Assembly: GCA_018907035.1 (NCBI GenBank)
Contig: JACCIC010000123.1
Span: 558,001 to 622,000 of the forward strand
Length of the DNA: 64,000 nt
Direction: 5' to 3'
From: Sycobia sp. Sy_11
Taxonomy: Eukaryota; Arthropoda; Insecta; Hymenoptera; Epichrysomallidae
The notes under the pieces were generated by a model. That model was not told where the DNA came from, searched no databases, and was given only the letters and a program-made list of their open reading frames with translations. Both the position numbers and the translations under genes were made by a program. Shown one piece after another: positions 54,120 to 64,000 of this stretch (its first letter is position 1; each line of letters opens with the position of its first letter).

Positions 54120-56192
54120 TTAATTTCCGTGGGGAAAGCGTGTACCTGCGCTAATCTGATTAGTTTTGCCCGGGCGTCCGACAGTTCGGACGTCGTAAGG
54201 AAGAGCGGAACGCCTACGTAAATTTAGCAACGGACGAAGACAATACGCAGTTACACGCACCAGTCGCACTAAGGATGAAAATCGCGTAAGAATATCAGGC
54301 TCAGGATTATCTGTTCGCGCATGCATTACTTGCGTAACTTCTGGCTGCTGAGGCCAGTTTTTGGGTCGCCGCGAAAGCCAGGCAGGGCCAGACCACCATA
54401 AATTAGATTCGCGTAATTCGACCGGAGTTGCTCCTCGCGTCGCGATATCGGCGGCATTTTCCTTTGTAGGAACATGTGCCCAAGTAGCGGCAGGTAAATC
54501 CGTTTGAATCTTCGAGACGCGATTCGCAACAAAAGTCTTCCAGTGGCAGGGGTGCTTGCTAAGCCACTTCAAAACTATCTGGCTATCGGACCACATGTAC
54601 ACTGGAAGATCTTTAAGAAAATCGACGGATTTTAAATGACAAACAAGCTTTGTTAATAAGCTGGCCCTGCACAATTCCAGATTTGGCACGCTTATTGTTT
54701 TTACTGGTGCCACCCTTGTTTTTGCTGCTAAGAGGCACGTGCATATGTCACCGTTATGGTTTTTTATTCGAAGATAGACGGCTGCCGCGTACGCACGTAC
54801 CGAAACGTCCGAAAATCCGTGTATTCGATACATTTGATTTCCCGAGGTTCCCAGCCACCGATCTACAAACAGGGTAGGAAGTAGCGACAGTAAGTCGCAA
54901 TAGCCGGTCCAGCGCTCACGCATATCTATTGGTAACGGGGCATCCCATTCGCATTTGCGAATCCACAAATCTTGCATGAAGATTTTTGCTATGATCGTTA
55001 TCGGTGATAACCATCCTAAAGGATCGAAAAGACGCGCAATATCGGAGAGCACGCTTCTTTTTGTAATGGGTTTTACGATAGCATTTAAATCTAAGATGCT
55101 GAAAGTAAGTTTATCATCCGGCGGGTTCCAACTGACGCTTAATGTTTTTACAGTGCTGTCGACATCGATGAGTTTTGAAGACGCGCTCTCATTATAATCT
55201 TTACTCGAGGGAAGAATAGATGGATCATTTGCGGACCACTTATCTAACTCAATGCCGGCCGATTTGAGCAGCTTGATCAAGTCGTCGCGCTTCCGTATTG
55301 TCGTGGACACATCATCCGCTCCGACAAACATGTCATCAACATAAGTATTCGCTTCGAGGCAGCGAGCGTCCAAAGGGAAACTTTCACGTTCGTCTCGCGC
55401 CAACTGAGCTAATGTTCGTAGGGCTAAGAATGGAGCGCAATTCGTTCCGTAGGTAATGGTATTTAAACGATACTCTATCGGGGGATCATTACACGACGGA
55501 GCCCAGACTATTCTTTGCAAATCACGGTCTGCTGGTGCGACGAGAATTTGCCGATACATCTTGACGATGTCGGCCGTGAACACAAACCGATATCGCCGCC
55601 AATTCAAAAGAACTAACGCGAGGTCCCTTTGGAGAGGGGGGCCGGATCGTAAAAAGTCGTTTAAGGAACCTCGCTCGCGTGTTTTCCGTGAGGCATCGAA
55701 CACCACGCGGATCTTATTATTGTGTACGACAGCATGGTGTGGCAAATACCACGCGCGGGAGTTATTGATCTCGGTGTTCGGTACGCGCGACATGTGTCCA
55801 AACTGCTCGTAAGCCGCCATAAATTCTCTATACGAGCTAGCCAGCGTGGGATTGTTTTGGAAGCGACCGTGCAAATGTCGAAGCGATACTAAAGCCATAC
55901 GCCGCGTCTCGGCCGTGACCTCGGGGAGATCGGATTTTACGGGTAGGTGAACCATATATCGCCCGTCTGATGCTCGCGCGTGAGTCTCAGTGAATTGGGT
56001 TTCAAACGCCTCGTCGTCCGGTTTAAGATTATGGCCGGACTGCGGCACCTTCTCCAGAACCCAAAATTTCTCCAACACATCGTGGAGATGATCCGCGGTA
56101 ATGCTATGCAGAATTCTCATAGGAGTCGGGGCACTCAGCTCCGCCCGCCGTGGCCGAGCGCCTCGGGTTGATCCGGAGATGATCCAACCCAA
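54120..56192 (-). pseudogene. BEL/Pao reverse transcriptase, A17 linker and RNase H
   Basis: A 690-residue open stretch contains VFTADIVKMYRQILVAP (first RT catalytic Asp), the catalytic YVDD box (ANTYVDDMFVGADD), the Peptidase_A17-type region (ARLFDPLGWLSPITIIAKIF) and an RNase H-like region with PNLELCRASL, MWSDSQIVLKWL and THVPTK-like HVPTKENAADIATRG. Catalytic residues are present. A frameshift near 54200 ends the frame at TAA 54120-54122 and separates the integrase. Confidence 0.93.
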
Positions 56193-56363
56193 CGCTGTGT
56201 TCTGAGCGACTACCTACGACGGAGGGAAGCGCTGCAATCCAGGTTTAAGCAATGAACCGTAAACGTCGGCACCTAAAATGAGATCGATGCTCGCGGGGAC
56301 GTGAAATTGCGGATCGGCCAGTTCTATTGCTTTAAATTGTCCTGAGTCGAGTTGAACAGGGGT

Positions 56364-57005
56364 TCAAGAAGGAAGCTGCGAGGTGAGCCGTTGAAGGATG
56401 AGGGCTTCAGTACGCAGTTCAAAATTTGGGACCAACCGTGATCGTAAAATAAAGGCCGTTTTCGATCGCGCTGTTGCAGCAGCCTTGCCTCCAACTACCG
56501 TCAAGGGAACGTTTACTCTTTGTCGCGCCAGTCCGTGAAACTGTGCCATCGCTTCGGTAATAAAAGAGCCTTCCGAGCCCTGGTCTAAGAGCGCACGTGC
56601 TCGGGTGCGATTTCCGTGAGGACCTTCCACTATGATCTGTGCTGTTGCAAGTATTATAGGGAATATTGGTGTAGGGGCAGCAATACTGTGTACGTTCATT
56701 CCCGTTGAACAGTTTTTATTTTCCTTTTCATCCTGAGGGTTTCGCTCGAACGAAGGCGTGGTGGACTGAAATCGCGTCGTCGTGTCGAAATGCAAAAGCG
56801 AATGGTGCTTGTCACGGCATTTCAAACAGCGCCCATTCGAAGTACAGTCTTTGCAATTGTGTCGCCCGAAACAATTGTAGCACAGACGTAAATGACGCAC
56901 CTCTAATCGACGTTCATATGCTGTTTTAGAAAGGAACGTCGGGCATTTCGCAAGAACATGTAGCGAAGAGCATAGAGGACATTTCGATGCACTACCCTTT
57001 TGTTG
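56364..57005 (-). pseudogene. BEL/Pao zinc knuckles and aspartic protease
   Basis: Just after the gag stop the same frame gives CPLCSSLHVLAKC and CYNCFGRHNCKDC, two zinc-knuckle-like motifs. The protease region follows (RARALLDQGSEGSFITEAMA) with active-site D-Q-G, a variant seen in BEL-type proteases where D-S-G or D-T-G is commoner. A TGA at 56364-56366 and a TAG at 56214-56216 interrupt the frame before the RT. Confidence 0.85.
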
Positions 57006-58094
57006 TCACGATGCGCACGCATGTAGTACTTTCCGCGCACCCGTAAAAGGCTTATTAAATGATTGATGTCTATCTTTCACCTTATTTTCTGCGCCAATCA
57101 TGCCGAGAGCATGCGCGCGTTTTTCCAAAAAGGCCGCCAGTTCACCGAACGTTGGAAAGCGACGCATTGCTTCCGATTCATTATTAGTCGCAGAAAGGCT
57201 AACATTTATCGCGCGATCCTTGGCACTAAGCTCGGACTCCCATAGCTTTCGTGACTCCGTATCTAATCGCGAGCTTAAGATATGTATAAGCCAGACATCC
57301 CATGACTCTACCGGCATCTTCAAATTTTTCAACGCGCGCACGATCCGTTGACATTCATCCGCGAACGCACGCATTTCGGTAGCCGATTCCCTCTTTAGAT
57401 GTGGCAAATTCATGAGAGCGTTTAGATGATTTGTCACAGTCAAACGCGGGTTATAAAATCGCGCGGATAATGATTGCCAGGTCGAAGCATAATTCGCGCT
57501 AGTGATCGTCACATCCTTAAGTATATCCGCGGCGGGCCCCGTAAGACATGACTTTAAATATTGAAGTTTCGTCACATCGTCTACATTAGGGGCATTATGC
57601 ACAAGCGCTGAGAATAGGTCGCTAAAGCTTTCCCAATCCTCATATCTACCTGAAAATGTAGGGAGATCAAGCTTGGGAAGCTTTGCGGGGCGCGAACGCG
57701 CATTCTGGGAACTTCCACTCGCGCTTCGCTGAGATACAGCATTATTCTCCTTTTCATAGTCGGCATCCAAAGATAAAAGGAAATCAAGTGTATCCTCGTA
57801 AGTCGTTTGTAACCGCGTAAATATGCCGTCCGTGAAGTAAATATCGGTTTGCGTCTCATCCTGTGCTATAATTTCCGAATGAGTTTTGCGTGCTTCGGTC
57901 CATGTTACATTAATGGAATCAAGCCTAGATCGGATAATGTTTTTATTAATCGAATCGCGTGACTTTTCTCGTATTCTGGAACTTAATAACTCGATCTCGG
58001 TTAATCGCGCGTTTTGCGCTGCCGTCAATTTTCTAAAGGCTCCAGGCTTCATTATCTTGCTCAAGAACAAAAATGCGTTATAAAATTTAAACAC
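57006..58094 (-). pseudogene. BEL/Pao gag (DUF1759-type), interrupted
   Basis: The 362-residue frame begins MFKFYNAFLFLSKIMKPGAF; a later Met (MKPGAFRKLTAAQ) may be the real start. It contains KLPKLDLPTFSGRYEDWESF, the hallmark of DUF1759 Gag proteins, and MRAFADECQRIVRALKNLKM. A TGA at 57006-57008 stops it; the same frame then continues into the zinc-knuckle segment, so this is an in-frame nonsense change, not the natural end of gag. Confidence 0.9.
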
Positions 58095-58426
58095 GGGCGC
58101 GTCTAGGGGTAATTACACGCACGAATTTAATAATAGTAGAATATTCGTCAACCGGTAAGCCTTAATATTTATTAGGTGGACCAACTTTACAATAGGTATA
58201 TAAACGATATCTATCACACTAACTTAATATAAACGATACAATTAAATAATCATGAATGCAATTTTAAGTGCAAAGGTAAAAAATAAATTAATATAAGTAT
58301 GTTTGGAATAAAAACACTAGAATATAAACACTAGCGCACGAACTATCAAAAATATAAAGATATTAAATATAAATAAAAGAAACAGAATACAACGAACACT
58401 TAATTTAATACTGGTCCACACATTCC

Positions 58427-58444
58427 TCCTCACCCGGGGCACCA
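58427..58444 (-). other. candidate tRNA primer-binding site
   Basis: Five bases after the 5' LTR on the minus strand the sequence reads TGGTGCCCCGGGTGAGGA. It begins TGG, as expected for the complement of a tRNA CCA end. The matching tRNA was not identified. Confidence 0.6.
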
Positions 58445-58449
58445 AAAAA

Positions 58450-59471
58450 TGTTCTTAACAATTACAAAAAAAAGAAATGAGTTCGTACTTACGTCGGGGG
58501 AATGTGTGTTCGGGTATGATTAATAAAAGCTCTAGGAATTACCTTAATTATTACTTAATATATTTATTTAATACTAATGGCATAAAAACCTCCACTCGGT
58601 GAGTGGAGGAAAAAGCCCAAATAAACAGTAAACAATGTTCAAATCAGAAGCTTAAAGTCTATTAGTAACGTCAAACAATCAACATACGTGTACTCGAGTA
58701 CTGCTAAATCTTGAGCGCTCTTACCACGTAATTCCATACAACATACGGAGTACTCCTACGCAAAGGTTGAGTGGCTGTTAGCACCAGCACTCACGTTGCT
58801 CGCAGAGGAACCTTCGGGGAAGAGATGCTCCGCGTTTACCTCCTACTCTGCGCTGCGGCCCCGACGTCTCGGGCATGGTTTTCTCCTAACCGCAACGGCA
58901 GCCTACGGGCATAAATGCAGCCGGGAGCACTCTCGGATATTCGTGTCGAACGAATATCCACAAGGGCAATGTCCCTCGTCCCGCTGATGCGCCAATCTAC
59001 ACACTAAAAACTCCTACACACAATCTACACGCAATCCACACATATAAAACGCAAAGTCACGCACAACACATTCCAAAACACTCTACACGCGGATATAAAT
59101 TATAAACTAAAATATACACTTAGAAAACTACAACGACTACCAACGAGGAGCGAAATGTAATCGAACGATTCGGCTGAAGATCGAAAGCGAAGTGCCAGTT
59201 TTTGTTTATACTTGACATTTCGGAAAAGCGACGAGACGAGGGAGGGGAGAAGTCCATCTGGGCTTCAGACAGGGTTCATCCTCAGGAAACCTCTCTCCCA
59301 CACTATAAACCAATTTTAAACAGAGCGTCCCTTTACAGAAAAGTCGGGGATTGCACATGCCCAACATCGGGGCGCCCGTTCACAGTACAAAAGGTTTATA
59401 CCGGTCATATTGGTAAAATTGAACGCTCTACCGTCCAAAAGTATTAATGAGCCAATAGATTCATTGAAGCA

Positions 59472-59510
<39 letters not shown>

Positions 59511-59646
59511 AAGGGACAGCGAAAGAGCGCGAGAGGTAGAGAGAGCGAGAGGGGAGGGGGAAAGGGGCGGGGCAACGAGCCTGCCTGATCCCTCGCAGAT
59601 GCATGCTCGTTGTCGATGCGCTGCAGCTGTTCGCGTAGCCTGAACA
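58450..59646 (-). repeat. 5' LTR of the BEL/Pao element
   Basis: 1,197 bp. It carries the same TGTT/AACA ends, hairpin and AATAAA as the 3' LTR, with a shorter (GA)n tract (59474-59510). On the minus strand it lies upstream of gag. Confidence 0.95.
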
Positions 59647-59675
59647 CCTACCTACAATAAATGTTTTATATTTCA

Positions 59676-60120
59676 TATGTTTTTGCGTTAAAACTAGAAT
59701 TTTATGAGCAAAATTACAAATTTAAAAGTACTTGTATCAAGTATCATCTGAGCACCAGGGTAGATCCTTGACGTATCGACTGTAACTTGAAATGACTATA
59801 GTAACTGAAAACGCTTATTATTAATTGTGTTTTTCTCGATAATTATTAGTTTTACAGCAAAAATGGATAGAACATAAAAAATTCATTTGAATAGGATCTA
59901 CAACTTTTGTTTGAACCATTTTTTTCTAAACTCACAATTATTCCTTAAAACTTGGTTTTTATCATTTTTACAAAGCTTGGATGCCTGGTGTTGCCACATC
60001 CAGATTAGGTGCCGCAACGGACGATCGCTCCACTCTTCAGTATATTCAAAGGAATCATTTAAACTAATTTTCGGCTAAGGATAAATTGGTCACTAATATA
60101 TGTCGCTGGCTCCCGGACTA
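59676..60120 (+). repeat. dispersed repeat family R, copy 2
   Basis: Inverted relative to 48784-49240. It begins about 30 bases to the right of the BEL element and ends ggctcccggacta. Confidence 0.8.
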
Positions 60121-60607
60121 TATAGATCGATTTGCAGTGGAAAGTGAGCACAGAGAAAATAATATTGTCAGTATAGGTCTAGAATTTTTGTTATTTTACT
60201 TTAAATCGTATGAAAAAATATGTGCTGAAGTAAGTTTATACGAGAATTATATTGTAGAAAATAATTTATATTATATTTTAAACTGCGATATTTCAATTTT
60301 CAAAAATTGTTGTTTAGAAAAATAGGCATTTAAGTAACAAATTAAATTCATAAAAATTATTACAGTTCATTCTAAAATATAATGCAAACTGAAGAATCAA
60401 AGATTGAGCGATTAAAATTCTAAGTAATTATTAAATCAGAAATGTCATTTTCTAGAAAAGACAGAATGCAATCAGAGTGCATTATTAAATTAGCAATATG
60501 AATAATAAAAGAAACGCTTGAACTAATTCTGCACGAGACAATTTCTTTTGTAAATAAAGAAAAAATACCAGGAGCTGCAGTTAGTAAAAAACAAAATGCA
60601 CTTACGC
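60121..60607. other. AT-rich stretch, no gene recognised
   Basis: Nothing specific; if 60608-60797 is an exon this is its downstream intron. Confidence 0.35.
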
Positions 60608-60797
60608 AGCTTTTATGATCATGATATATAATGCCCGGAATGGGATTCATGTAACGAAGATCTTTAGAATCATTTAATTTTACGATATCATACAAAGGGC
60701 AGTCAGTCCTATATGTACCAGATAAAAGGTACTGCTTCGTTATTTTTATATTCGAGTTGTCCGAATAAAGATATACTTGCGCAATACTCAGACACTA
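60608..60797 (-). CDS. candidate coding exon of an unrecognised gene
   Basis: On the minus strand a reading opens after an acceptor-like ttatttatag|TGTCTG (60797) and ends at a consensus donor AGCTGC|gtaagt (60608). It reads CLSIAQVYLYSDNSN, then ITKQYLLSGTYRTDCPLYDI and RYMNPIPGIIYHDHKSC, with no stops over about 63 codons and balanced, non-repetitive composition. I do not recognise the family. It could also be an exon of a decayed gene; neighbouring exons were not found. Confidence 0.4.
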
Positions 60798-62289
60798 TAA
60801 ATAAAATTTTATTGAAATCATGAAGGACTCTCTCTAAATTTTTATTATCGCTGGCCATATAATTTTAAAACTTATACCAAGAGGAATTTATAGTTTACTA
60901 TCCACGTATGAATATGGAGCATACTTGTCAAAAACGAATTTTCATGTGCTAAAACAAATTTTCTCTTGTAGTTTATTTTATACTGTAATTATGATATCGT
61001 ATATTCGCAAGAGTAGCATAACGTTCAACATCTTATATTAAAACCTTTTTCATTTCGAAGCTAAAATTTTGATTTAATATACGCGGAATGTTTCAGTTCG
61101 CATGTACAGTTATTAATGCCACATAATCGGAACTCTTACTATTTTTTCCATCCCTTTTATATAGAACGAAATCTCTTTACACTCGTCGCATGAGATGGTG
61201 ATAGAAGGGTAGAGGACGATTGTTTGAAATTGAATAAAAAATGTCTTTCACTGATCCGCGATATCAGGGAAATGTACAATTTAACTTAAAATCAAGGATT
61301 CAGTATAAAACAAATAACTAGAGAAGAACATATTACACATTTAAAAATAAAGAATAGTATTTTATGAGTACCTCGGCCACCATCTCTTAAATCAATTTGA
61401 AAAAAATACGTAGGAGTGAATTTTTTTTCTTGGACGCGTACAATGAAAAAAAGTTGCTCAGTAATATATAACAGCATTTTTATTGGTAGTATATTCGTTA
61501 CTTCATAAAAAAAACCTTGTTAAGGATTATACGATTACCGTCTATTCTAAAAAAAGTATCTAGGAGTTTCTGTACACTAAGCTTACATAGTTCTTCGATA
61601 AATTTATTTTAAATTTGAAACTATGAAAAAAATTTTTCATTGCTACATTAAGAATAATATTAAAAATAAACTATAAATTTACACTAGACGGGAGCAGAAG
61701 TCTCATAATTTAGAATTTTTTTATGGATTCAGTACTGCTGAATTTATAACAGTACTAAAACTCTTAATTTAAAATTCTGAATCAATTTAGAATAGTTTTT
61801 AACAATTCTCATTAAGATTAAAATTAAAAATAAAATTAGCAACAAAAAAACTGTTAATAAATCCTTTTCTTCAAATAAAGCCTAAAGAATACACTGCGTT
61901 CTTGAAAAATTTACACGTCGCATATCTGAAAAATAATACTATACGCATTTTCAGTGCTAATGATGTACAACTTCTGGTTGCATATGAAGATTTTACAATC
62001 AAATAAGCAACTTGTAAATTAACGGTTATGTTTGCACCCGAGACAAATAGATAAGCTAAGTCCAATGTATATGCTATTGTTATCCATTGAACTGTGGCTT
62101 TTAAATAAGGCATTGAAGGTCTAATTTTATTTCTCGTTTTATTCTTTGACCTTGTTGTGTATATTCAAAGATAACCCCGAACATTATTAGTATATTCTGT
62201 TCGGAGTAGTCAAGACTGAATTGCGATGCAAAATGGAATTATGATTATTGTCTTTTTTCTTACTATAAACCATTTTTACATTACATTAT
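60798..62289. other. AT-rich stretch with weak coding-like patches
   Basis: Plus-strand 61880-61999 has a short stop-free reading (PKEYTAFLKNLHVAYLKNNT) not recognised as any family. Minus-strand 61370-61450 has a short reading (EKKFTPTYFFQIDLRDGGRG) before a GT. Neither can be called a gene. Confidence 0.35.
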
Positions 62290-62298
62290 CGCGCGCGC

Positions 62299-62342
<44 letters not shown>
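62290..62342. repeat. (CG)n-(TA)n microsatellite
   Basis: Five CG units followed by about 20 TA units. Confidence 0.9.
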
Positions 62343-62347
<5 letters not shown>

Positions 62348-62719
62348 TATATTAATGTATATAAAAATTATAAAAAGTACATGAATGTAAAGAATGCAAT
62401 TATTTGCCTATGTTAAAATTAATGAACATAACAGTTAAGCTTTATAATTTTTTTTGTAATTTTATTAATTCAAGTGTAAAAATCACTACTATAGTATAAA
62501 ATCTTTATTTAAATTAACTTCTAAATTATACTTATAAATTGTATAAAACAAAAATTGGAATGATGAAAAATGGTCAGTTGGTTCTGAAGGAGGTTTCAAA
62601 TAAAGTTAAAAATTTAAACTGCGAACGAGTAACACTAAGGAGAAAGGACCAAGCATGAGTGAAAAAACCAAAAGGTACTGAGTTTCTGGTTCGGTCAGTT
62701 CTTCTGAATCCTTACGAAT

Positions 62720-63080
62720 CAATGACGTGGTGACGTCAAAGACTGGCTTTACAAAAAAATAAATAAATTAATAAAAAAAAATACCCGGGCCGAGAGCAGA
62801 GAGCAAAAGAGGTGAACGCTCGGCGTTCTCGGCACTCTGCCCTGCCCACGTAAACGAACTATCTCGCGAATTTTAATAGCTCGTGCGACGCGCGATGTCG
62901 CAACTTTTTAGGAGGCGGTAGGAAGGGTTGGGGGAATGAAGAAGAAGAAGAAGAAGAGAAACACGAATAAGAAATAGAAGAAGAGGGAGAAGGAGAAGAA
63001 AGACGCGCCAACCTTCGATATCCTCGTAAATCACCGCAGCATCTTCTCGCTTTCTTCCGCACGAGGCAGGAGGTGGGACT
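62720..63080. promoter_or_regulatory. GC-rich promoter-like block with CRE-type motifs
   Basis: TGACGT at 62723-62728 and a perfect CRE palindrome TGACGTCA at 62731-62738 lie at the edge of a block (62785-63080) much richer in G+C and CpG than its surroundings, with a purine-rich (GAA)n stretch at 62938-62957. TATA-like sequences follow at about 63130-63180. It could be a promoter or 5' UTR exon, for the wge-like gene (minus strand) or another gene. Direction and target are unknown. Confidence 0.35.
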
Positions 63081-63463
63081 CTTTTTTTCGTAGTTATCGC
63101 ATTATATCCTTTGCTTGCATGCTTTATTTCCGCGATATAAAGCAGGTAGCTCTATATATAGTTATATATAGCCTATATATAATTCCTAGTTTGCTATTGC
63201 ATTAATAAAGAATCGTGGGAGGCGTTCGGTACTCGATAGACTGTGCGGGCAAAAGCTCCTTGAGGAAATTTCAAAAATGCGACAGAAGAGAAGAAGTTAG
63301 CGGAAAGTACACCGATACGACAACTGAATCTTCCTCGTACTAATCGGTTTTTTATTCTATTTTGGCTGTCTCACCCCCTCTGAATTTATCGCTTCGTTTA
63401 AAGCTTGAGAGAGAGATTCATTTCTTAACTTCTCTGCATTATTTATTATACTATATATATATC

Positions 63464-63511
63464 ATATGATACTATATCATATCATATCATATCATATCAT
63501 ATCATATCATA
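63464..63511. repeat. (ATCAT)n minisatellite
   Basis: About eight pentanucleotide units of atcat. Confidence 0.9.
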
Positions 63512-63540
63512 CTAATTTATAAAGACAAAGCGTGTTTTTG

Positions 63541-63756
63541 TTTGTACATGATAACCGATAAAACTACTGAACAGATTGTTCTGAAACTTGACATATAGAT
63601 TGTATATTATATTGGGAAGGACATAGGCTATGTTTTTTTATTGAAAATCATTTTACTTTCATCAATAAATTAAGTTAATGGTTTTAACAATCAGTTTCAC
63701 CAGCGGCCATTAGGTGGCGTCTTGAATCACGAACATCAACTCAAAGTAGTCCGCTT

Positions 63757-63760
<4 letters not shown>
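63541..63760 (+). repeat. dispersed repeat family S, copy 2
   Basis: Same orientation as 50028-50262, followed directly by a long (CT)n tract. Confidence 0.7.

Positions 63761-63830
<70 letters not shown>
63758..63830. repeat. (CT)n microsatellite
   Basis: About 35 CT units with one interruption. Confidence 0.92.
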
Positions 63831-63832
<2 letters not shown>

Positions 63833-64000
63833 CTTCTTCTTTTATAAAATGGTTCTGTATCCCAAATCATACTGAATATTGTCTATGACGACAAATTATA
63901 TTTTTATTTCTATACGTTATATTAACTTCAGAATTGTGACAAGAGACTATGTTTTTTTAGTTTGAACAAAAGAAATGATGGCAAAATAAGATTCTTTACC

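Larger units (their letters stand above)
51516..59646 (-). mobile_element. BEL/Pao LTR retrotransposon, near-complete but coding-defective
   Basis: Two direct LTRs (51516-52755 and 58450-59646) start TGTT and end AACA, flanked by the 5-bp duplication cctac (51511-51515 and 59647-59651). The coding region lies between them on the minus strand in the order gag, protease, reverse transcriptase/RNase H, integrase, which is the BEL/Pao order. A polypurine tract and a candidate primer-binding site are present in the correct places. The polyprotein carries in-frame stops and a frameshift, so the copy is not autonomous. Confidence 0.95.

Noticed and set aside
60420..60607. Extension of the candidate exon past the donor at 60608
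   Set aside because: After the GTAAGT the reading becomes hydrophobic, AT-driven intron-like sequence; the consensus donor is a better end.
1..64000. CRISPR arrays, tRNA or rRNA genes, bacterial operons
   Set aside because: Simple repeats are microsatellites without spacers, and no cloverleaf or rRNA sequence was recognised.

Overview
The window looks like AT-rich nuclear DNA of an insect, most likely a hymenopteran and possibly an ant. This is inferred from short exons in long AT-rich introns, GT-AG splice sites and the mixture of mobile elements (mariner, BEL/Pao, R1-clade and LOA-like LINEs). There are no bacterial-type operons, CRISPR arrays or recognisable tRNA/rRNA genes.

One host gene dominates the left half. 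On the minus strand, ten exons between 35564 and 6395 join in a consistent reading frame (1,218 residues visible, 5' end not found). They encode a low-complexity Pro/Tyr-, Gln-, His- and Lys-rich protein ending in a BAH domain and C-terminal tail closely resembling vertebrate BAHD1 and Drosophila winged eye (wge), a chromatin regulator. Its introns hold much of the mobile DNA: a mariner (13177-14456), a LOA-like LINE with both ends and a perfect 13-bp target duplication (20334-25606), a pair of 502-bp inverted repeats (25728-26229 and 31762-32263) enclosing 5.5 kb, a TTAA-flanked G-tract-ended DNA transposon with a smaller element nested in it (29741-30612), and mariner relics.

The right half, upstream of the gene's visible exons, is mostly mobile DNA. 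There is a TIR element (39975-45372) that appears to be split by later insertions, including two copies of an R1-clade LINE embedded in (TAA)n microsatellites (41634-43200, 43251-44616). A third, much older copy lies at the left window edge (1-800). Then come a GC-rich unclassified block (45895-46760), a second mariner (47265-48520), and a BEL/Pao LTR retrotransposon (51516-59646) with near-identical LTRs and a 5-bp target duplication but a broken polyprotein. Two further repeat families occur as pairs (48784-49240/59676-60120 inverted; 50028-50262/63541-63760 direct).

Smaller signals not explained by known genes are a GC-rich exon-like block at 37638-37872, an unrecognised candidate exon at 60608-60797 (minus), and a GC-rich promoter-like block with CRE-type motifs at 62720-63080. 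Every mobile-element coding region checked carries stops, frameshifts or lost catalytic residues, so no autonomous element is evident. No new multi-gene system was found. The most unusual items are the (TAA)n-associated LINE family, the long inverted repeat, the nested TTAA element, and the repeat-rich, alternatively spliceable body of the BAH gene.
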